From contig JBAJFE010000042.1 of NCBI GenBank assembly GCA_037903355.1, positions 496,001-560,000 on the forward strand: 64,000 nucleotides of DNA, read 5' to 3'. This document shows, piece by piece, positions 12,431 through 31,247 of the stretch. The DNA is from Trichuris trichiura. Taxonomy: Eukaryota; Nematoda; Enoplea; Trichinellida; Trichuridae. A program made the translations under genes and the position numbers. The notes beneath the pieces are model-generated. The model had not been told where the DNA came from. It saw only the letters and a list, made by a program, of their open reading frames with translations, and did not search any database. Within the stretch, counting starts at the first letter, position 1. Each line of letters opens with the position of its first letter.

Positions 12431-12822
12431 CATCACATAGGCTAGGACTGGTTAGGGTTCCCGAAGTCGGAATCCCGATAGGTCCGCCACCGGGCTAGGG
12501 GCACTGGTTCATTTCGCATTTATACTCAATAAACTTCGTTTGCTACCAACGCGTATTCGTGGCAACAGGAAGTCAAAGAAACTAGTTTAAACAATTAATA
12601 TTTTTCCGCGTATGCAAATTACTACTTCCGTCCGAAAAGCTAAGCGAGCATCGGCAATAAAAAGAGCCTTTAACAATTACTTCAGTCCAGTCGTATAGTT
12701 AAACCTCCGTTTCCGCAGATAACAGCGAATACACGTGAGCCTGTATGCAGTGTAGTCTCAATATGAATGCATATTAGATTTTGAATACGTAGCGCATTTT
12801 GCAACGGGTTCGTAAATTTTCG

Positions 12823-12945
12823 TGGTAATTTTTATGTACGGTGGGACCCGCTGATAAACACTTTTTTAAGGTAGAGCTTTTGGGTCCACCCTTGACCCGG
12901 CTTTAGTGGTTATTAACGGGTCCCGCCGTACATAAACTTTACCAT
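12823..12945. repeat. Inverted repeat / small MITE
   Basis: Two arms of about 40 nt, sharing TTATGTACGG and GGGACCCG, face each other around a ~45-nt centre. The flank just left of this repeat (about 12,811-12,830) is similar in inverse orientation to about 40,965-40,990, so part of the sequence is dispersed. No ORF. Confidence 0.6.
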
Positions 12946-14097
12946 AAACATAATATATTCGTGCAAAATTAAGTCAGGTTTTGTACATGCTAACATTTCT
13001 CATGTTGCCTACAATTCTGACAGGTTCTACTTTTGGGAAATCGGGCAGCGAACGTGGACATCGAACCATGAAGTCGGATTCACAAACTGCCATAGCTCTC
13101 CAAGTTGGGCGGCGCTTCAATGCCCTGTAACAATCAAGGGATCCTTACAGACTGGCGCTAGCGCACTATTTCAAAACTTTCCTTGAATATGACTCATAAC
13201 ATTCCGCAGCTATATATCGGGTATGTAGTGTAGGGTATTTTTGAACTTTTATCTTACGGCTTTCCTTACGACTGAGATAATTCAGGAAACGAAATACCGC
13301 TGGATTTTTACGCGGTTTCCTAAAGCTTTTCACTGGGTTCAGAGGTGATTTGAGATCCTGTTCGCATTAGTCACTATCCCCCTAATAAACACTAAAGATC
13401 TCGCCAGCAACCTTCTCGAACGACTGGACAAGGCATGTCTGAAATATCTGACAAAAAGTGACGCGGCAACTTCACCAGGAAACTGTCCGCTAGTCATGGC
13501 TCTACGCTGACGTATCCAGCAAAACTAAAGGGAAATAAATTCATTTCAAACCTAGCAAAATGACAGGTTAACATTATAGACACAAGCTAATAGCTGATTT
13601 GTTAAACTGAACTTCGTTACATCTTAGAATTGTTGAACCAACAACTTTGTTTTTGAGTTACGTTCAATCCGTAATTTCTTCCGAAGTGAACCGGTTATTT
13701 TGCTTCACTATACCTACAAGTCCCGTTTGCCATTTCTGCGGATATATCGACACAGTTAACTATTTCCGAAATGACTTCTTACTGTTGACAATGCCTACAA
13801 GTATTCGCGCGCACTCCAGAGTTTCCAAGAGATGACCAACATAAACGTAGGAGCAATCGATGTTACGTGTGTCGTTTTAGTTATATCTAATCACAAAGGC
13901 TCCATGCAATACGAAAACGCTTGCTTTTACACAAATCAGTCTACGCCCTTTGAAGGAAAGGCGTAAGAGAAAGTACTGAATATTCCAACACTTAGTTCTT
14001 ACAGTTCTCACGCAACAAGTATTACTACTACTACAAATTCAAGCGCAAATTATCTGTTTGTGGTTTCATGCACAAAATAATACCACTGAGAGAACAT

Positions 14098-19146
<5,049 letters not shown>

Positions 19147-22100
19147 TTTGCCGATCTCTTCAATTCGCTTGCTGAAACAACAAGTTGATCAGAACGGGAA
19201 AAGGCAAAAATAACCTGCGAATTGGAAAAAGCACTTTCGACCGGCCGCTACTACCAGCCGATCGAAGGCCCGTTATCGAGAGAAATCCACAGCGCAATTG
19301 ATTTTGTCTTTTCGCACAACTTAGTTTGGGTGACCAAAAGAAATCGATCCGCATCGGAGACAAAGTATATCAACACAGAAAAGCAATAGCCATTTCTCGG
19401 TAAGCAAAACAGGCAATAATAATGCCAAAACTTACAAAAGCGGGGCGCCACGATCGGAAGCAATAAATGGGCAGCTTTGACGCAAAATTCTAGCTTTAAA
19501 ATTAAAAGCAAAGAGATGAAACACTTTTGAACAGCCACAGGTTGGCACAAAAGACCAATCAATATCGAAGGTAAGAAGACATAATAGAAAGATGACTCTT
19601 TGCAACGATTAGGACTAACTAGTAAGCAGCTTGCAACAATGTCATTCTTGAGTCTTTGAAATATTCGCGCTATGCTCTCCCATTGGAAGCAAACGACGCT
19701 AGGCCGGAGAACAGAAGATCAAGTGTACGCATTGGAATGCAACTAGGTGGCATTTAATAGTACCTGCGAAGCTAGCTATCATAACAGAGAAAGGGCAGAT
19801 GGGACATTCAATAAGCTGTCCAACTTACAGGCGATAGGCTTTCAACGTCAGCATGGAGAAGTCGAACAGGAAGCACGAAAGTCGATTGCTCGCCGGCTCG
19901 TTCGAAAACTTCCAACGTGTCAGTGCTCTACCAAAGATGTTGCAAGACGACAAAACATCAAAAGCTACGTTTTACGCCTAATCTGGACGGCTGTGTAATT
20001 CGTACGAAAAGAAACCTAGAAGAGGCTAAAGGCGAGAGCAGACGTTTCTCTGCCATTCGTAGACGTCAATAGCGAGAGCGCTGCCGTTGCAGACACAAAT
20101 GCCTCCGATTTGGCACCGCTGACTCACTTCTTGTCATCCCCAACGCTCTCCAAAACGAATGCGTCGTCGAAGCGATCGCTAGACGAACAAACGGCCATTA
20201 TAGCAATCCATGCTTTCTAACTGGCCATCGTCACATCGGTGATTAATCAAAACTGTTCAACAGGTGGCGGATGCTCATATTCTGAATTCTGAAGAGCAGT
20301 GGACATTGACAATTTTGATCTAACAAACTAAACTAAGCGACCACGGTCGGAGGAACAACAAAAACAATTAGCGCAAACCCAATCGACATGGACTTACATA
20401 TAGCCTACATTTTCATTCTGTTATTAACAGGACAGCCCAGTTTCAATTATGAGCGAACAGTGAAGACGCAAAAATTTTGTTCTTACGTGCTCGCTATCAC
20501 CGAGCTTATAGGAATGCTTCCCGCCTTTGTCAGCGCTGCTTTGAAAAAGAATTAAACTGCATATACTAGATGCAAAGCTAAAATTTTGCTTTTTACATTC
20601 AGACGACCTAACGTATTCTTATTTAGGAATGTGGACCATCCATCAAAAACGTTACTCCATGAGCAGCGACCAAAAATTAATTTTTAATAATTATCTCATT
20701 AGCGTGACAAGCGAACTGTCATTCTCTGCAACAGTAACCTTTTTCTGTTCTGCTGCGACGACATTATTCCTTTTACGGCGTTGTCCTGATTGAGCGAACG
20801 AAGTTGAAAAGACAAGTTTGCTTATTTTTGCAAAACCGGTTTTACTACGTTGCCTGCTCGTTTGAAAGAGTCCTTTTCCATAATAGCCGTCTTTTAAGTT
20901 TACTCATACGAACAGGAACTCGCCATCAAAAACATGAGGTGAAAATGAGCTTATTTCAACAAAGGAACTACTAATACAGGTATGCCCTACTTTATGAAGT
21001 TCCAGTGTTAGGACAAGCTAAGCCAGCACCCCTTTTCGCTTTACGAAGAAAAGGGAAAGGTTATAACGTCTTCTATAGCATCTGTAGCATTTTTTTCAAA
21101 TGGTCAGTTTCGATCGAAGTGAACGACCAACCGCAGCCATCTACATTCAAGCACTCAGAAATTAGTTGCGCGCCTGCCCTCACGCTTCCGCGACGCCATA
21201 CCAATAAATCGGATTCCTGTTTACCAGCGGTCAAAGTCCTTACTTCGTTATCTTCTTAATTACAGTAACTGATACAATGCACTTTCGCCAATTCCACTTT
21301 ATCTGAGGCTTTTCCTTAGAAATCAGTGCGGCTTTCAGTATATCATAAGAATTTTTCAGTTGTTGGGTTCATTTCCCATCCCTGGTGCTGCTGGATAATT
21401 CCAGACTTGGTCCGCTGCGTTAAGTAGTAGTAACTGCTGCCCCGCTTTACGACGGTTTCACTTTAAGAATAGCTTTTCCAGTCCCGCTCAGTGCAATTTC
21501 GAAGGCGGTGCACACAATGTATAAAAACTAAGCTTACTACCGCGCTTCTCCTTAATCATCCCTATCAGCTTGCTGTTACTACCTTGTTTTCCCTATAATA
21601 AGACCGTCCCTGAAAATACGCCCTAGCAATACTTTTAGGGTGCTCCTTAATTTAAGCCCTATCCTGAAAATAAGGTCCAATTGCGATCGTCCTCCAGAGA
21701 GGCACATTTAGCAAACCCGTTGGAAAATGTGACGGACGTATCATATCTTTAAAAAAATCGCGACATGGCTCTGTTCGAATAAACATAGCTGTTTGAACAT
21801 TTATCTAGCCTTACATCTATGGCTCTTTTTTTCGTCCATTCATTCCTTCGTTCATCGCTGTTTTTCATGCAGCTTGACAAGGCGCATTTTTGACACAATT
21901 TTTTTTTCCTATTTAGAAAAAAACGCTACCAGAAGCTAAAGCAATTTCGAGCAATATGGTATAGTATAACATGGTCAGCAATATCCTTGCTACGACTTCG
22001 GAAATGGAAATAGTCAATTAAATTCAGGGCATCACAAGAAAGTGAAGGCAAAGCTTGGCGGCAACTGCTTGAACAAAAAAGGAACCCCACAATACGAGAA

Positions 22101-22870
22101 CTCGCGTAAGTACTAAGAGTAAAAGGACCCGTCAGTAAGTCGTGATGAGGAAAACTGAATAGTATGGTAAATTGTTACCGCTTCTACTACTCAAAATTTT
22201 CATTACGGACGACGTCATCACTGCTTTCCTTGGCCACCTTCCTATACAAGGCAAGTAGAATATCCCGTGACGCGCAGTAGTGTTTTTGGTGATCATAATT
22301 TGATGAGACGAAATGTTTTTTTAAAGCGAATTGGGAAAGGAGTATTTGAAAAGCTTCAGAAGTCTAGAAAAGTCCCTCCCCACTCTCTTTAACCTCGTCT
22401 TCGAAGCAACCTTCCTTTACAATTATGAAATTAATTATACGACTATGCTAATACCGGAATATCTTCAAAACCTTCAAGTCATGAAGGCATAAGGGGATGG
22501 CAATAATGAGTTGAGGAAAGCAGCTATATTTGACAAGATAAATCGAACCAAAAGAAACAATGAAGTTTCTGTCTTAATATGGTAGAGTATGAAGAAGAGA
22601 ATAAAAACAATCATCGGCTCGTAATACGAACAAAGAACGATAAGGGCACGCTTACCATTACGAAGAACAAAAATCGACCATGTCCGCCTGTTTCCTTTCA
22701 TTGGACTTTCTCTATTCCTCTAACGTTGTCTTATCTCGACACATCCAACTAGTATCTTTGTTATTTGTTGCCCTTTCACCGTCCGAAAGGCATGCGCTTT
22801 TCAGCGATGAAAATATAACGAGACAGGATTCAAAGGTTGTTGAACTGCCTTTCGGGTGCTCCAAAGTAAT
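19147..22870. other. Upstream of kinesin light chain; otherwise no gene
   Basis: The left few hundred bases should hold the promoter and 5' UTR of the minus-strand kinesin light chain; no core element could be recognised. Around 21,590-21,680 phrases resembling CCTGAAAATA occur twice as in ends of some pogo-type elements, but I could not delimit an element. No coding region supported. Confidence 0.4.
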
Positions 22871-23071
22871 ACAGCGTTCCAAAGATCTGTTACCGACCTA
22901 ATCAAGAAACTCCCTCTCAGTAATGACACCGTGCAGCATCGCACTGATGAGAGATAGACGAAGAACTTTCTACTACAGTTGTACGCACCAACGTTGCCTG
23001 GCAACCAGACGCTCCTTTTGCCATACGTGCGGTTAACAGAAGTGAAGCAATTAATACAAGAATTGCCCTTC

Positions 23072-23381
23072 ATGTCGAGTTTCTTTTACGGAAAGTTTGT
23101 CCCGTTGATAATATTTTTTATTATTCCGGAGCTTTCGGGTCGAACGAGACCCGTCTTCAGCGGTGTTAAAATAAAGCAATGAAGTAACAAAACTTTCACG
23201 GTGTTCTTTACTTCATTGTTATTTCGTTACTTCATTGCTTTATTTTAACACCGCTGAAGACGGGCCTCGTTCGACCCAAAAGCTCCGGAATAATAAAAAA
23301 TATTATCAACGGGACAAACTTTCCGAAAAGAAACTAGACATGAAACTATACGGTCCCGTACCAAGAAGTTACATTTACAAA
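23072..23381 (-). mobile_element. Hammerhead-bearing palindromic insertion (retrozyme-like)
   Basis: A 310-bp insertion in the hAT relic, flanked by identical 14-bp copies AAGAATTGCCCTTC (23,058-23,071 and 23,382-23,395). Most of it (to 23,343) is an imperfect palindrome centred near 23,207, each arm containing a hammerhead-like core. The minus-strand core is the better preserved. The last ~38 bp lie outside the palindrome and end in a short A run. A long target duplication and A-rich end suggest insertion by reverse transcription, as in Penelope-like elements, rather than by a DNA transposase; this is inference. No ORF. Confidence 0.75.
23126..23163 (-). ncRNA. Hammerhead-ribozyme-like motif, minus strand
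   Basis: Read on the minus strand: stem I CCG, then CUGAAGA (fits CUGANGA), an extra C, stem II GGGUC with a loop and GACCC, then GAAA, a minimal two-pair stem III (AG/CU), cleavage-site C, and CGG closing stem I. This matches a minimal hammerhead apart from the unpaired C before stem II. Minimal hammerheads with tiny stem III are known from Penelope-like retroelements. The plus-strand mirror copy at 23,251-23,288 has lost the G of GAAA and is probably inactive. Activity is not shown. Confidence 0.55.
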
Positions 23382-25724
23382 AAGAATTGCCCTTCGCCAG
23401 AGAACTGCCAACCGATACGAAATGGCAGTCAACTTTCTGCGTCTTTAAAGACTGTTTTGAAGAAAAGAATACACAACTTACGAGCACAACCTCAGTTGCA
23501 ACTGATATACACGCTGGGCGAGTAGCAAGAATTCAGCGCGACTTCATTGCGCATTTGACTCAAGTAGGACCGCATGTCGTCGCCATCCATTGCTTAATCC
23601 ATAGAGAACACTTGCTAGCAAAGCGTCTCATCGACAGCCTTAACATTTCGCTACAGTTAGCTATAACGGCGACTAGTAGAACCAAAAGTAATTCGCTGAG
23701 CAAAAAGCTATTTTGGCAATTGTGCGAAAAATGCAACCATACTCCAAAGACGTCTATCTTTCGCGATTTCCATTGTCCTTTTCAGACGTTCTGGACTTCT
23801 TCGCAGAAAATGATATTGATTTGCATAAAAACGTGAAGAAACAAGAGTCGCTTTGCGCGCTATTGTTAAGCTCGTTTTGTCCAAGCGAAATTTGACTTGC
23901 GGAGAGATCCATCGATTTTCAATGTTTGTGGATTTAAAAAAAAGGAAAATTCGACATTGCAAAGTCGAGGTATCCTGACACTATTTGAAAACGCTGCATC
24001 AAGATTTCTCGGTATTTTACAAAAATATTCTTGGCATAAATGTTCCAAGCTAAGTTACAGATCCCTTTTTAGCTGCAGGTGACGCTGAATTAAAATTACC
24101 GGAAGAACACACAACAGAGGTACATACAATTTTTTATACGGTAGAAGAAAAGAAAAAAGAAAACAATAAAATTTCTTGAAGAAAATGCTCATTTTCTACA
24201 AATCGCATGTAGGCCTATAATGGTCTTTCGTTCCCAGACAAAATTGATTAGTTCAGCTGTTATTTTCATACGCATATACTAGGCAGCCTCAACATCTCCT
24301 ATCACGCCAGTGCGGCATTATACAATTTTTTAAAAGTATGTCAGCAGCAGGTGCAAAGAGCACAGTATTCAAGACCATTTTTAGGACCGCAAGAGCATGC
24401 GTCTTCCTGGATTTGGCAATTAAGAAAGAAACATTATATAACGCACGCAATCCGTCTTCTCCCGCCCACATGAGGTACGCTATTCCGCTTTGGCTGTTTG
24501 TTAACTTGTCGTACATGATAGAAAACATAAAAGGCCCACTACTTCATGAACAGTCTTTAAAAGCAGACGACAGTTTTGAAAAAAAGAAGAAAAGTGGAAG
24601 AAAAGGATAAAGGAAAGAAAGCAGATCAAACAAACTCGAAATACAAACTGCTGCCTCGTAAACGAATCACCTGCCACTAGACAATGGTCATTCACGAATG
24701 ATCCTTGGAGCAGGAACACCCCTTTACCCCCTTTTTTCCCACTTCATTTTCACTCCTTAAATTCCTAAAAAAACTTTATTTCATTTATTTTGTCTTGGTT
24801 TTAATTTGCACTTTTTCTTTCTCCTTTCTCTTCTTTTTAAGATAAACTGTTCTTTAAACTTTCCAAAAACGCCTCACTTTAAAGTAGTTCGCCTAAACAA
24901 TCGACTACGAAAGAACTCTCCGCCCTTAAATGAGGGTCGAAACGGGTATGGACATTTTAGAAAAGCTTTGCTAGTGAAAATAAACTACCACGGATTGCAG
25001 CTCCGTTTGCCGCCATGAAATTGCCTACGCTCTTAAGAAAGAACTTCATTTGCAATGCGACTCACTTTGCTACTTTTCGAATAAACTGTCATTCCATTGG
25101 TCAGTTATTTGATCCATTAATCGCAACCGCACTGGAAATGTAGCTTTTTGATACAGAAGCGTGTACAATTTCATAACCGTTTACGGAAAATCAATACCTA
25201 TGCTTTTAACTTTTCTGGATGAATCATATCTCACCTTCAGCGCTTGTCAGAACGGCAAAAGGACAATTAACCGAAACGAACAGTTTTAAAGGCAGCTCGA
25301 GGCCGTTTAGTGGTTTACAATTACAATAAATTTATAACAAGTGAATCAAAAAAAAGATTTCCCGTAAAATAAAACAGAAAAAAATGAGATAAGATGAATT
25401 AGATAGTAAACTTAGGGAAAACCAATCGAACCGAAAGGAATAGATTTATTAAAACAACATAAGCGGGGATTAAATTTAGAAAGAGGTTAATCAAAAAAAA
25501 GTAGGACAAAGGGGAGTTGAATTAATATATCCTAAGAAAAAAAAGTGCTGATACGAATAAATGTCCCAGGGTTGTTCACGAAGTTACCGTATATCACGGC
25601 GTATAAGAACTCCCCTACCTAAGTAAAGGGTGGTAATGATTGGCCCAGTGACGGCGACGCTGATTGCTCAAGTCTAGGTCAATTCTGATTGGCCAGTTTT
25701 CTGTGATTGCTAATCTAGTCTGTC

Positions 25725-25950
25725 CCATACATGCCGATGTACCTTACGTTGGGCGGACGGGCAGGGCAGTACACCAAAGATACCTGGAGCACATGAGATC
25801 TTTAAATCGGTACAAGAAAGCTTAGAGTAAATCGAATGGGAAAAATAGCACACAATCACGTCGTCACCCGCCGTCGGTTAAAATAGAAGATTCTACAGAA
25901 CAGCGGCTGTTGTTACGTAAACTGTTACGAGAAACTAAACGCAATCACTT
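25725..25950 (+). pseudogene. GIY-YIG endonuclease relic of a Penelope-like element
   Basis: One frame reads PYVGRTGRAVHQRYLEHMRS, the core of a GIY-YIG nuclease (Y.G.T...R...H) as found at the C-terminus of endonuclease-bearing Penelope-like elements, then meets a stop. About 15 codons on, another frame reads GKIAHNHVV, like the downstream S.IA.H segment. No reverse transcriptase was found next to it. It is a decayed fragment. Confidence 0.65.
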
Positions 25951-28900
25951 AACTATAATAGTGAACTGCTCAAAAATAAAAAGAAGCAGGCGAAGCTTAT
26001 TTGAATTGAAAACGCGATCGAGTAAACCTAAACAAGATCGATGCGACTAGCAAATCAACTCTGTTTATTATATGCCCTAGTTCGCAAAACTTTCATAATA
26101 AGCCCCAGGCAGAAACTTGTTAACTTCCAGAAACTATGTCTAGAGAAACTATTAATATATACAGGACCCACCCACGTTTTAAACGTTAACAAAATCCGCC
26201 AGGACAAAGGGCGTAAAGAACCGCTTTGCAACTGCACAATGAACGCAGGCAAGCATCCCAGCTACCAGCATGAGTTTGCCACAAATATGAAAAGATTTAC
26301 TGAAAAGCACACAAATGAATCACACCGACGAAAACTAGAATTCAATGGGCTGTAGACAACTGGCTGCACTCAAAATGCGTGTTTCGAGTGGTCAAACGTA
26401 GACAACATGACGCGTAGCGCTCAGGAAAACTAAAATAGCAAAGCAGAAACCTACACGCTAATCTATATACCTTTTCTTAAGGATAGCGGGAACTACATGT
26501 TGTTGATAGCAAGCGCAGACCAGCAAGCAAAAAACAGTGACCGTGTAACCCGGCGGAGAAGAATGAATTATGCCGTACAGCCGGAACAGAGCAACCTCGG
26601 TAAACCAGACAATCAATTCAAACGGAGTAAACACCGAAAATGCAAAAATTTCGAGTGGAACAAAGTGGAGCCTAAAGCAAACATAACAGAGAGGAAGAAG
26701 GGGGAGGAACGTGATCTGCACATGTGTAAGAAAAGTGACAAATTTCAATTTCGACCGATTGCCGCGCATCACAAAGAAACTTCTTGTACTAACAGGGCGC
26801 AAAAATTACTTACATTAAACAGAACGCGTCAGTCCCAACCGAAACCACCAATTTGACTATTCTTTGTTGAAAATGAAACTCTTCCTAACGAGCGCGTGGG
26901 AATGCGTAATATAATTACGGAAATTCGATCCGTGAAAATTTTTTATTGTGCGAAGCTGCCCTGAACACGAAAACAGATGCTTTCCATGTGCTTCGCGCAT
27001 TAAAAAAATTCTCACGGCTGGTATTTCCATAATTGCATTATGCGTTCTGTTTGTACTAACACAAACAGCTCAACTTGAGCGATTCTAAGCTGTACAAGGT
27101 CGACGAGTAATCAAAACATTTTAAGCAAGACATTAAACAAGACAAGGGATAATTGGATTACTACTGTACTTAACTCAGGCGGATGAAAACCCAGACTTTC
27201 GACTTTATCTAGGCCTTTCAAGACAGGAGAAAAGACGGTCAGAGTTTCTTCTGAAAACGATCAACAAAGCCTTTAAAATCCTGCTAGAGATTAAAACGAG
27301 AATTTCTAGCTAATTCTCTACTATAAAAAATATGGCAAGATAAAACTCGTACGCATACACTCGCTATGATACTAGGCTTAAGAAAACAAACTCAATAGAG
27401 CGGAACAGTCTAAAGAGATTAATAAAACTCGAATTCGTTGCCAACAGGTCCAACTGGACATCTATGAAGAACATGAGGCCCATATTTGCTTAACGAACGG
27501 CCTACTCCCCCGCGAAAAATTGCAAACGATTGATTCTTTATTAGCTAAATAATAAAGCAACTGCACTGCATCTTTGAGGACAGCCTCACGCAATCTTTAT
27601 AAAAACTGAACCTTCAGTTATCAAGAACTTGTGAGTAACGTATTCAGCCATGATTAATCATGAAATCGACCTAACCAGCTCACCAATCGATTTACTTACT
27701 TCAGCCTTTGTTGCCCTAAACAGCTAATTCCTACGGATGACGTCACCTGTACTAAAGGCAACCTACTGGAAGCGGCCTTCGTAAGCACAAGCGCCAAAGA
27801 AATATAACAGGCTTCGTTTCGGTAAAAGCAATGCCTTACCTCCTCTTTGTATTAATCAAGTTACTACAGAGGACGTCGAATGGATGGCGACGAATGGAGA
27901 AATGTAGGGAGCAAGAACGTAACACCAACCTATATTAGACGGGCAATACAAAGGAAGAATATTTTATAGACAGCCAACCTTGAAAAACTGCGATCAGAAT
28001 AAGGAGAAAGCTTCCATACAACCGACAAAGAGCCTTCGCCTCAGCCTTAACGCTGGCCCGCAATGATCACACAACAGTAAGCGGAACACTAATGATAGGC
28101 AGGTACAAAGTTGTTCAGGATGCTTAGTATGATTATGCATAAATATGCAATAAACTAGGAAATTATGTTTTTTATCCGGGAATGTTCATAATTAGAAGCT
28201 GTTTTTTGCTAATTTTACGATGACTAAAGTTGTCACATTTTGAGCATGCTGTAGTTATCAAATGCTCCGAATCGATCAGTATGTTCGAAAGAAAAGAACC
28301 GAGGTGGCTACGCAGTGCTACGGAAATTCTGCATTACACGTTACTCTGAAATGACCGCGCAATTCAGCTATTGTTCCTATTGTCGGTTTCGGCTTTGGCG
28401 CTGGTCGCTTCACCTAGAATTCGCAATGCCGTGCACAATACGCGTTACAGTGAAGTGGACTTAATAGTTGCATCCTAATTGTCGCTTTCGTCATATTCTG
28501 TGGGAGGACCGGTCACTTGAGTTGAAAGACCTAAACAGTAACAAGTTTCATTTACAACGAACGTATGTAGAACTGCAAAACGTAGGCGTGTTCACAACGG
28601 TGACGTAAAGGCTGCTATGTCTCGCGTGATTTTGGCGAAACGATTTTCGTACTGTAGTACACAGAGCGAGACGGAATGCTCTATTCACAACAAACTACAG
28701 TAATTTGTACAAGGTGATACGCAGGTAACGTCCAAGGCCGCGTTTGCTACACGTACTTTTATAGCTTTCGCCGCCAAATAACTTGGCGCGAATACAACTG
28801 AAGCGTTTTCATGTGGGTGCCGCAACCCTTCTTATCCTCTTGCTTTGCTTGCTCTCACAACTACTTAATCACCTGCGTATGCACCCTCTTTGCGGATCGA

Positions 28901-31247
28901 TGAAGTTAGCCGAATGATTGATACGCAAAACAGTATATCCTCGCCATTGATCAGTTACGATCATGGTATGAAGAGAAAATGCCCCTATTTAGGTTTACAT
29001 AGGTGCGACTGCTGACGTTGTCCTCAGGTACAAGAAAAGAACCTCATTTCGTGGTAAAAGCCGCCAAAAATCTGTTTAAATGGCAGCCCGCCCTTGATCT
29101 ATTTCCCCTTGAAGAAAATACTCAAACAAGAGCGGGAGGGTCGTTCGGCGGGTGGATTCAAGTCAGATGGCTGAGTCGTAACCATAGCCTATTCGTGCAG
29201 GTTTCGATAAGCGCAGAAAAACAGAATCGGTAAAGATGAGAAAAAAGCTGTTCCTGCAGCGGGACGCAGGCCCTACGTAGGGTTGATTATGGCGGGAAAA
29301 TTTTTTCAACACTCCCTACATTATCAGCGGTGTTCGTAACAGAGGAACAGTGCGCTGCTGCGCAAAATGTCGCATCTTTATATCAGGTTCGTTGCTGACT
29401 TCAGTACCTCATGTTTACCTTATCGCCTTGCTTACTGACGTTATAGTGCACCTGCTTTTCTTTGCTTACTTCTATAAATTACTGTACGTTTGCGGGGCTC
29501 TGTCAAACAATTTTCAAATTTATTTCAGGTACGCCGATTCTTTTTACTAATCGCGGAAATATAACACATTTCTCATTATTCGCAGTATGCAGTGTGACAA
29601 AAAATATTGGTTCTTTTCATACGTTACACATGATCGCGCATTATTGCAGTGTAAGCCACAGTATACCTTCAAAGCTGAAAAATCGTGAGCCAGGTAGGGG
29701 TTCAATTTTTAAATTATGCATATGTTCATCCGCACAGCGCTTCAGTTTTTTGTTAGGCAGCAATACTAACCCGTGTCGCAACAAGGAAAACTTTCCTCCC
29801 GCAGTTGTTCAAACATGAAAATCATTATATACGGTGATATTTGTTGGTAGGACTGTCTGTCGTGATCTTTGAATTTGCATGTAGGATAACCGGTAAGATG
29901 ATGTGAAGTTGGTGCTTACGTAGTCTGTTATTCAGGTTTAAACTGTATTATTGCAATTATGCCTTGCAAACTATTTCCCATGATTATATACAGTACTTTC
30001 TTCGCATTACGATACTGCTCATAATTGAGGTGCCGAATTAACAAAAGCGTGAGCTGACGGTGCCTTAATATCCTTTGCCAAGAATGGTTTATCCATTTTT
30101 CTTTCTGTATTGAAAAACGGCGTCCCATTTTTGGAACGGGCGATGATGGGTAACTAACCCGATAGTGCGCCCTAATCTAGACGTTTGGCAGCTAATTTGC
30201 ATGCCAGTGAATTGACACAACTCTGATTTATTGATAGCTGGAGTGATAGAACATTAACAAAGCTTTTGAGCTCTTTTGATTACCAGAATGAAGCTATCGC
30301 GTTTGTATCATTATTAAATCTTTGTAGGCAAACGTTTAGAATCACCGTAGCTGTAGGGATTCGTCTGGTCCTAAGATCAAAAGCACATTTAGAGGCTTGA
30401 TCATTTTTAGTATTGAACAGAAAGGTTCATTTCCTGTTGTAATAGGAAATGGATTTTCAGGTAAATGTGTAAAGACTTGAAGTAGCGCATGTCGTCCACG
30501 AGAATTGTTGTAAAAGGACACTAGAGTAGTTGGATGCTTTTTTGGCCTCACTACTGCCAACGTTTCAGCGCAACATTTTTCTGTCTTGAACGATATGTTT
30601 ACAGTGTTTACATGCATTCATAATTTCTTACGGAAAAACAAACCAGAAAAGCGATTGCTTCGTTTGAAAATACGGTATTTTGTAACGAGCTTGTAGCTTT
30701 CATTATTTTCAATTTTCGGGTGTCCATTCTATTGAAAAAGCTTGTGAACAAAGTTTTCTAGACCTTCAGATCCCGTTTGATGCTTAGTACATTCAGAAAT
30801 TACGTTAATCTGTTTACCTACCATTCTGGAGATCCCGAAATCTACATTCTCTCAAGCTCCTCAATCGAATGGACGCATCGTAAGTTTCTGTAATCGAAAT
30901 TTGCTTGTTTGTTCGCGTGTGAGCTTTCCTATTTAGACGAAAATATAGGCGCCTTTTTTGCTGAGCGCAATTTGCATTAGCGTTGGAACAGCGTTTCGTC
31001 TCGCTGTTTTCCAAATGCAAACATAGCAAGTGTAGTTTACTTTTGCTCCGTCTTGAATGATTTTACGCGTGCTACAAGTGCACTTAATGAGAGTTTACTG
31101 TCCTGCAAATAAGTATTATGTTTTCAGTGTTTATAATCGTATTGTTAGCAAAGGTAAGGCCGAAAAAGGAAAATTTCTTTAACAAATCACTATTGTGTCT
31201 TTGCATATGTCGATTACACGGGCTAATCGTACTTTTGCACTCTAGAA
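25951..31247. other. Gene-poor repeat-type DNA
   Basis: More than 5 kb without a recognisable gene. Short open frames occur on both strands (for example about 26,041-26,355 plus and 26,458-26,802 minus), none with family resemblance or matching splice signals. Its position between a Penelope fragment and MTR3 suggests old mobile-element debris, but I could not classify it. Confidence 0.35.

Larger units (their letters stand above)
22875..23895 (+). pseudogene. Decayed hAT (ZBED5-like) transposase, interrupted by insertion
   Basis: Successive plus-strand pieces match the landmark order of ZBED5-type hAT transposases: LPLSNDTVQHR, then LQL..TLPGNQTLLLPYVRL (family LQLDESTD...AQLLVYVR), then ELPF, an insertion, ARELPTDTKWQS, then HVVAIHCLIHREHLLAKRL (family hallmark HC.IHR..LA.K), KLFWQLCEKC and, one frame away, a degraded LSR...DFFAE block. 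There is an in-frame stop near 22,956, a probable deletion just after it, the loss of the DEST acidic residues, and a frame change near 23,735. It is therefore not functional. It is interrupted at 23,072 by a 310-bp palindromic element; removing one duplicate restores the local frame. Confidence 0.8.

Noticed and set aside
23387..23836. The 149-codon frame as an intact gene
   Set aside because: It is one segment of a hAT transposase that lacks its acidic residues and is followed by a frame change, so it is annotated as a pseudogene.
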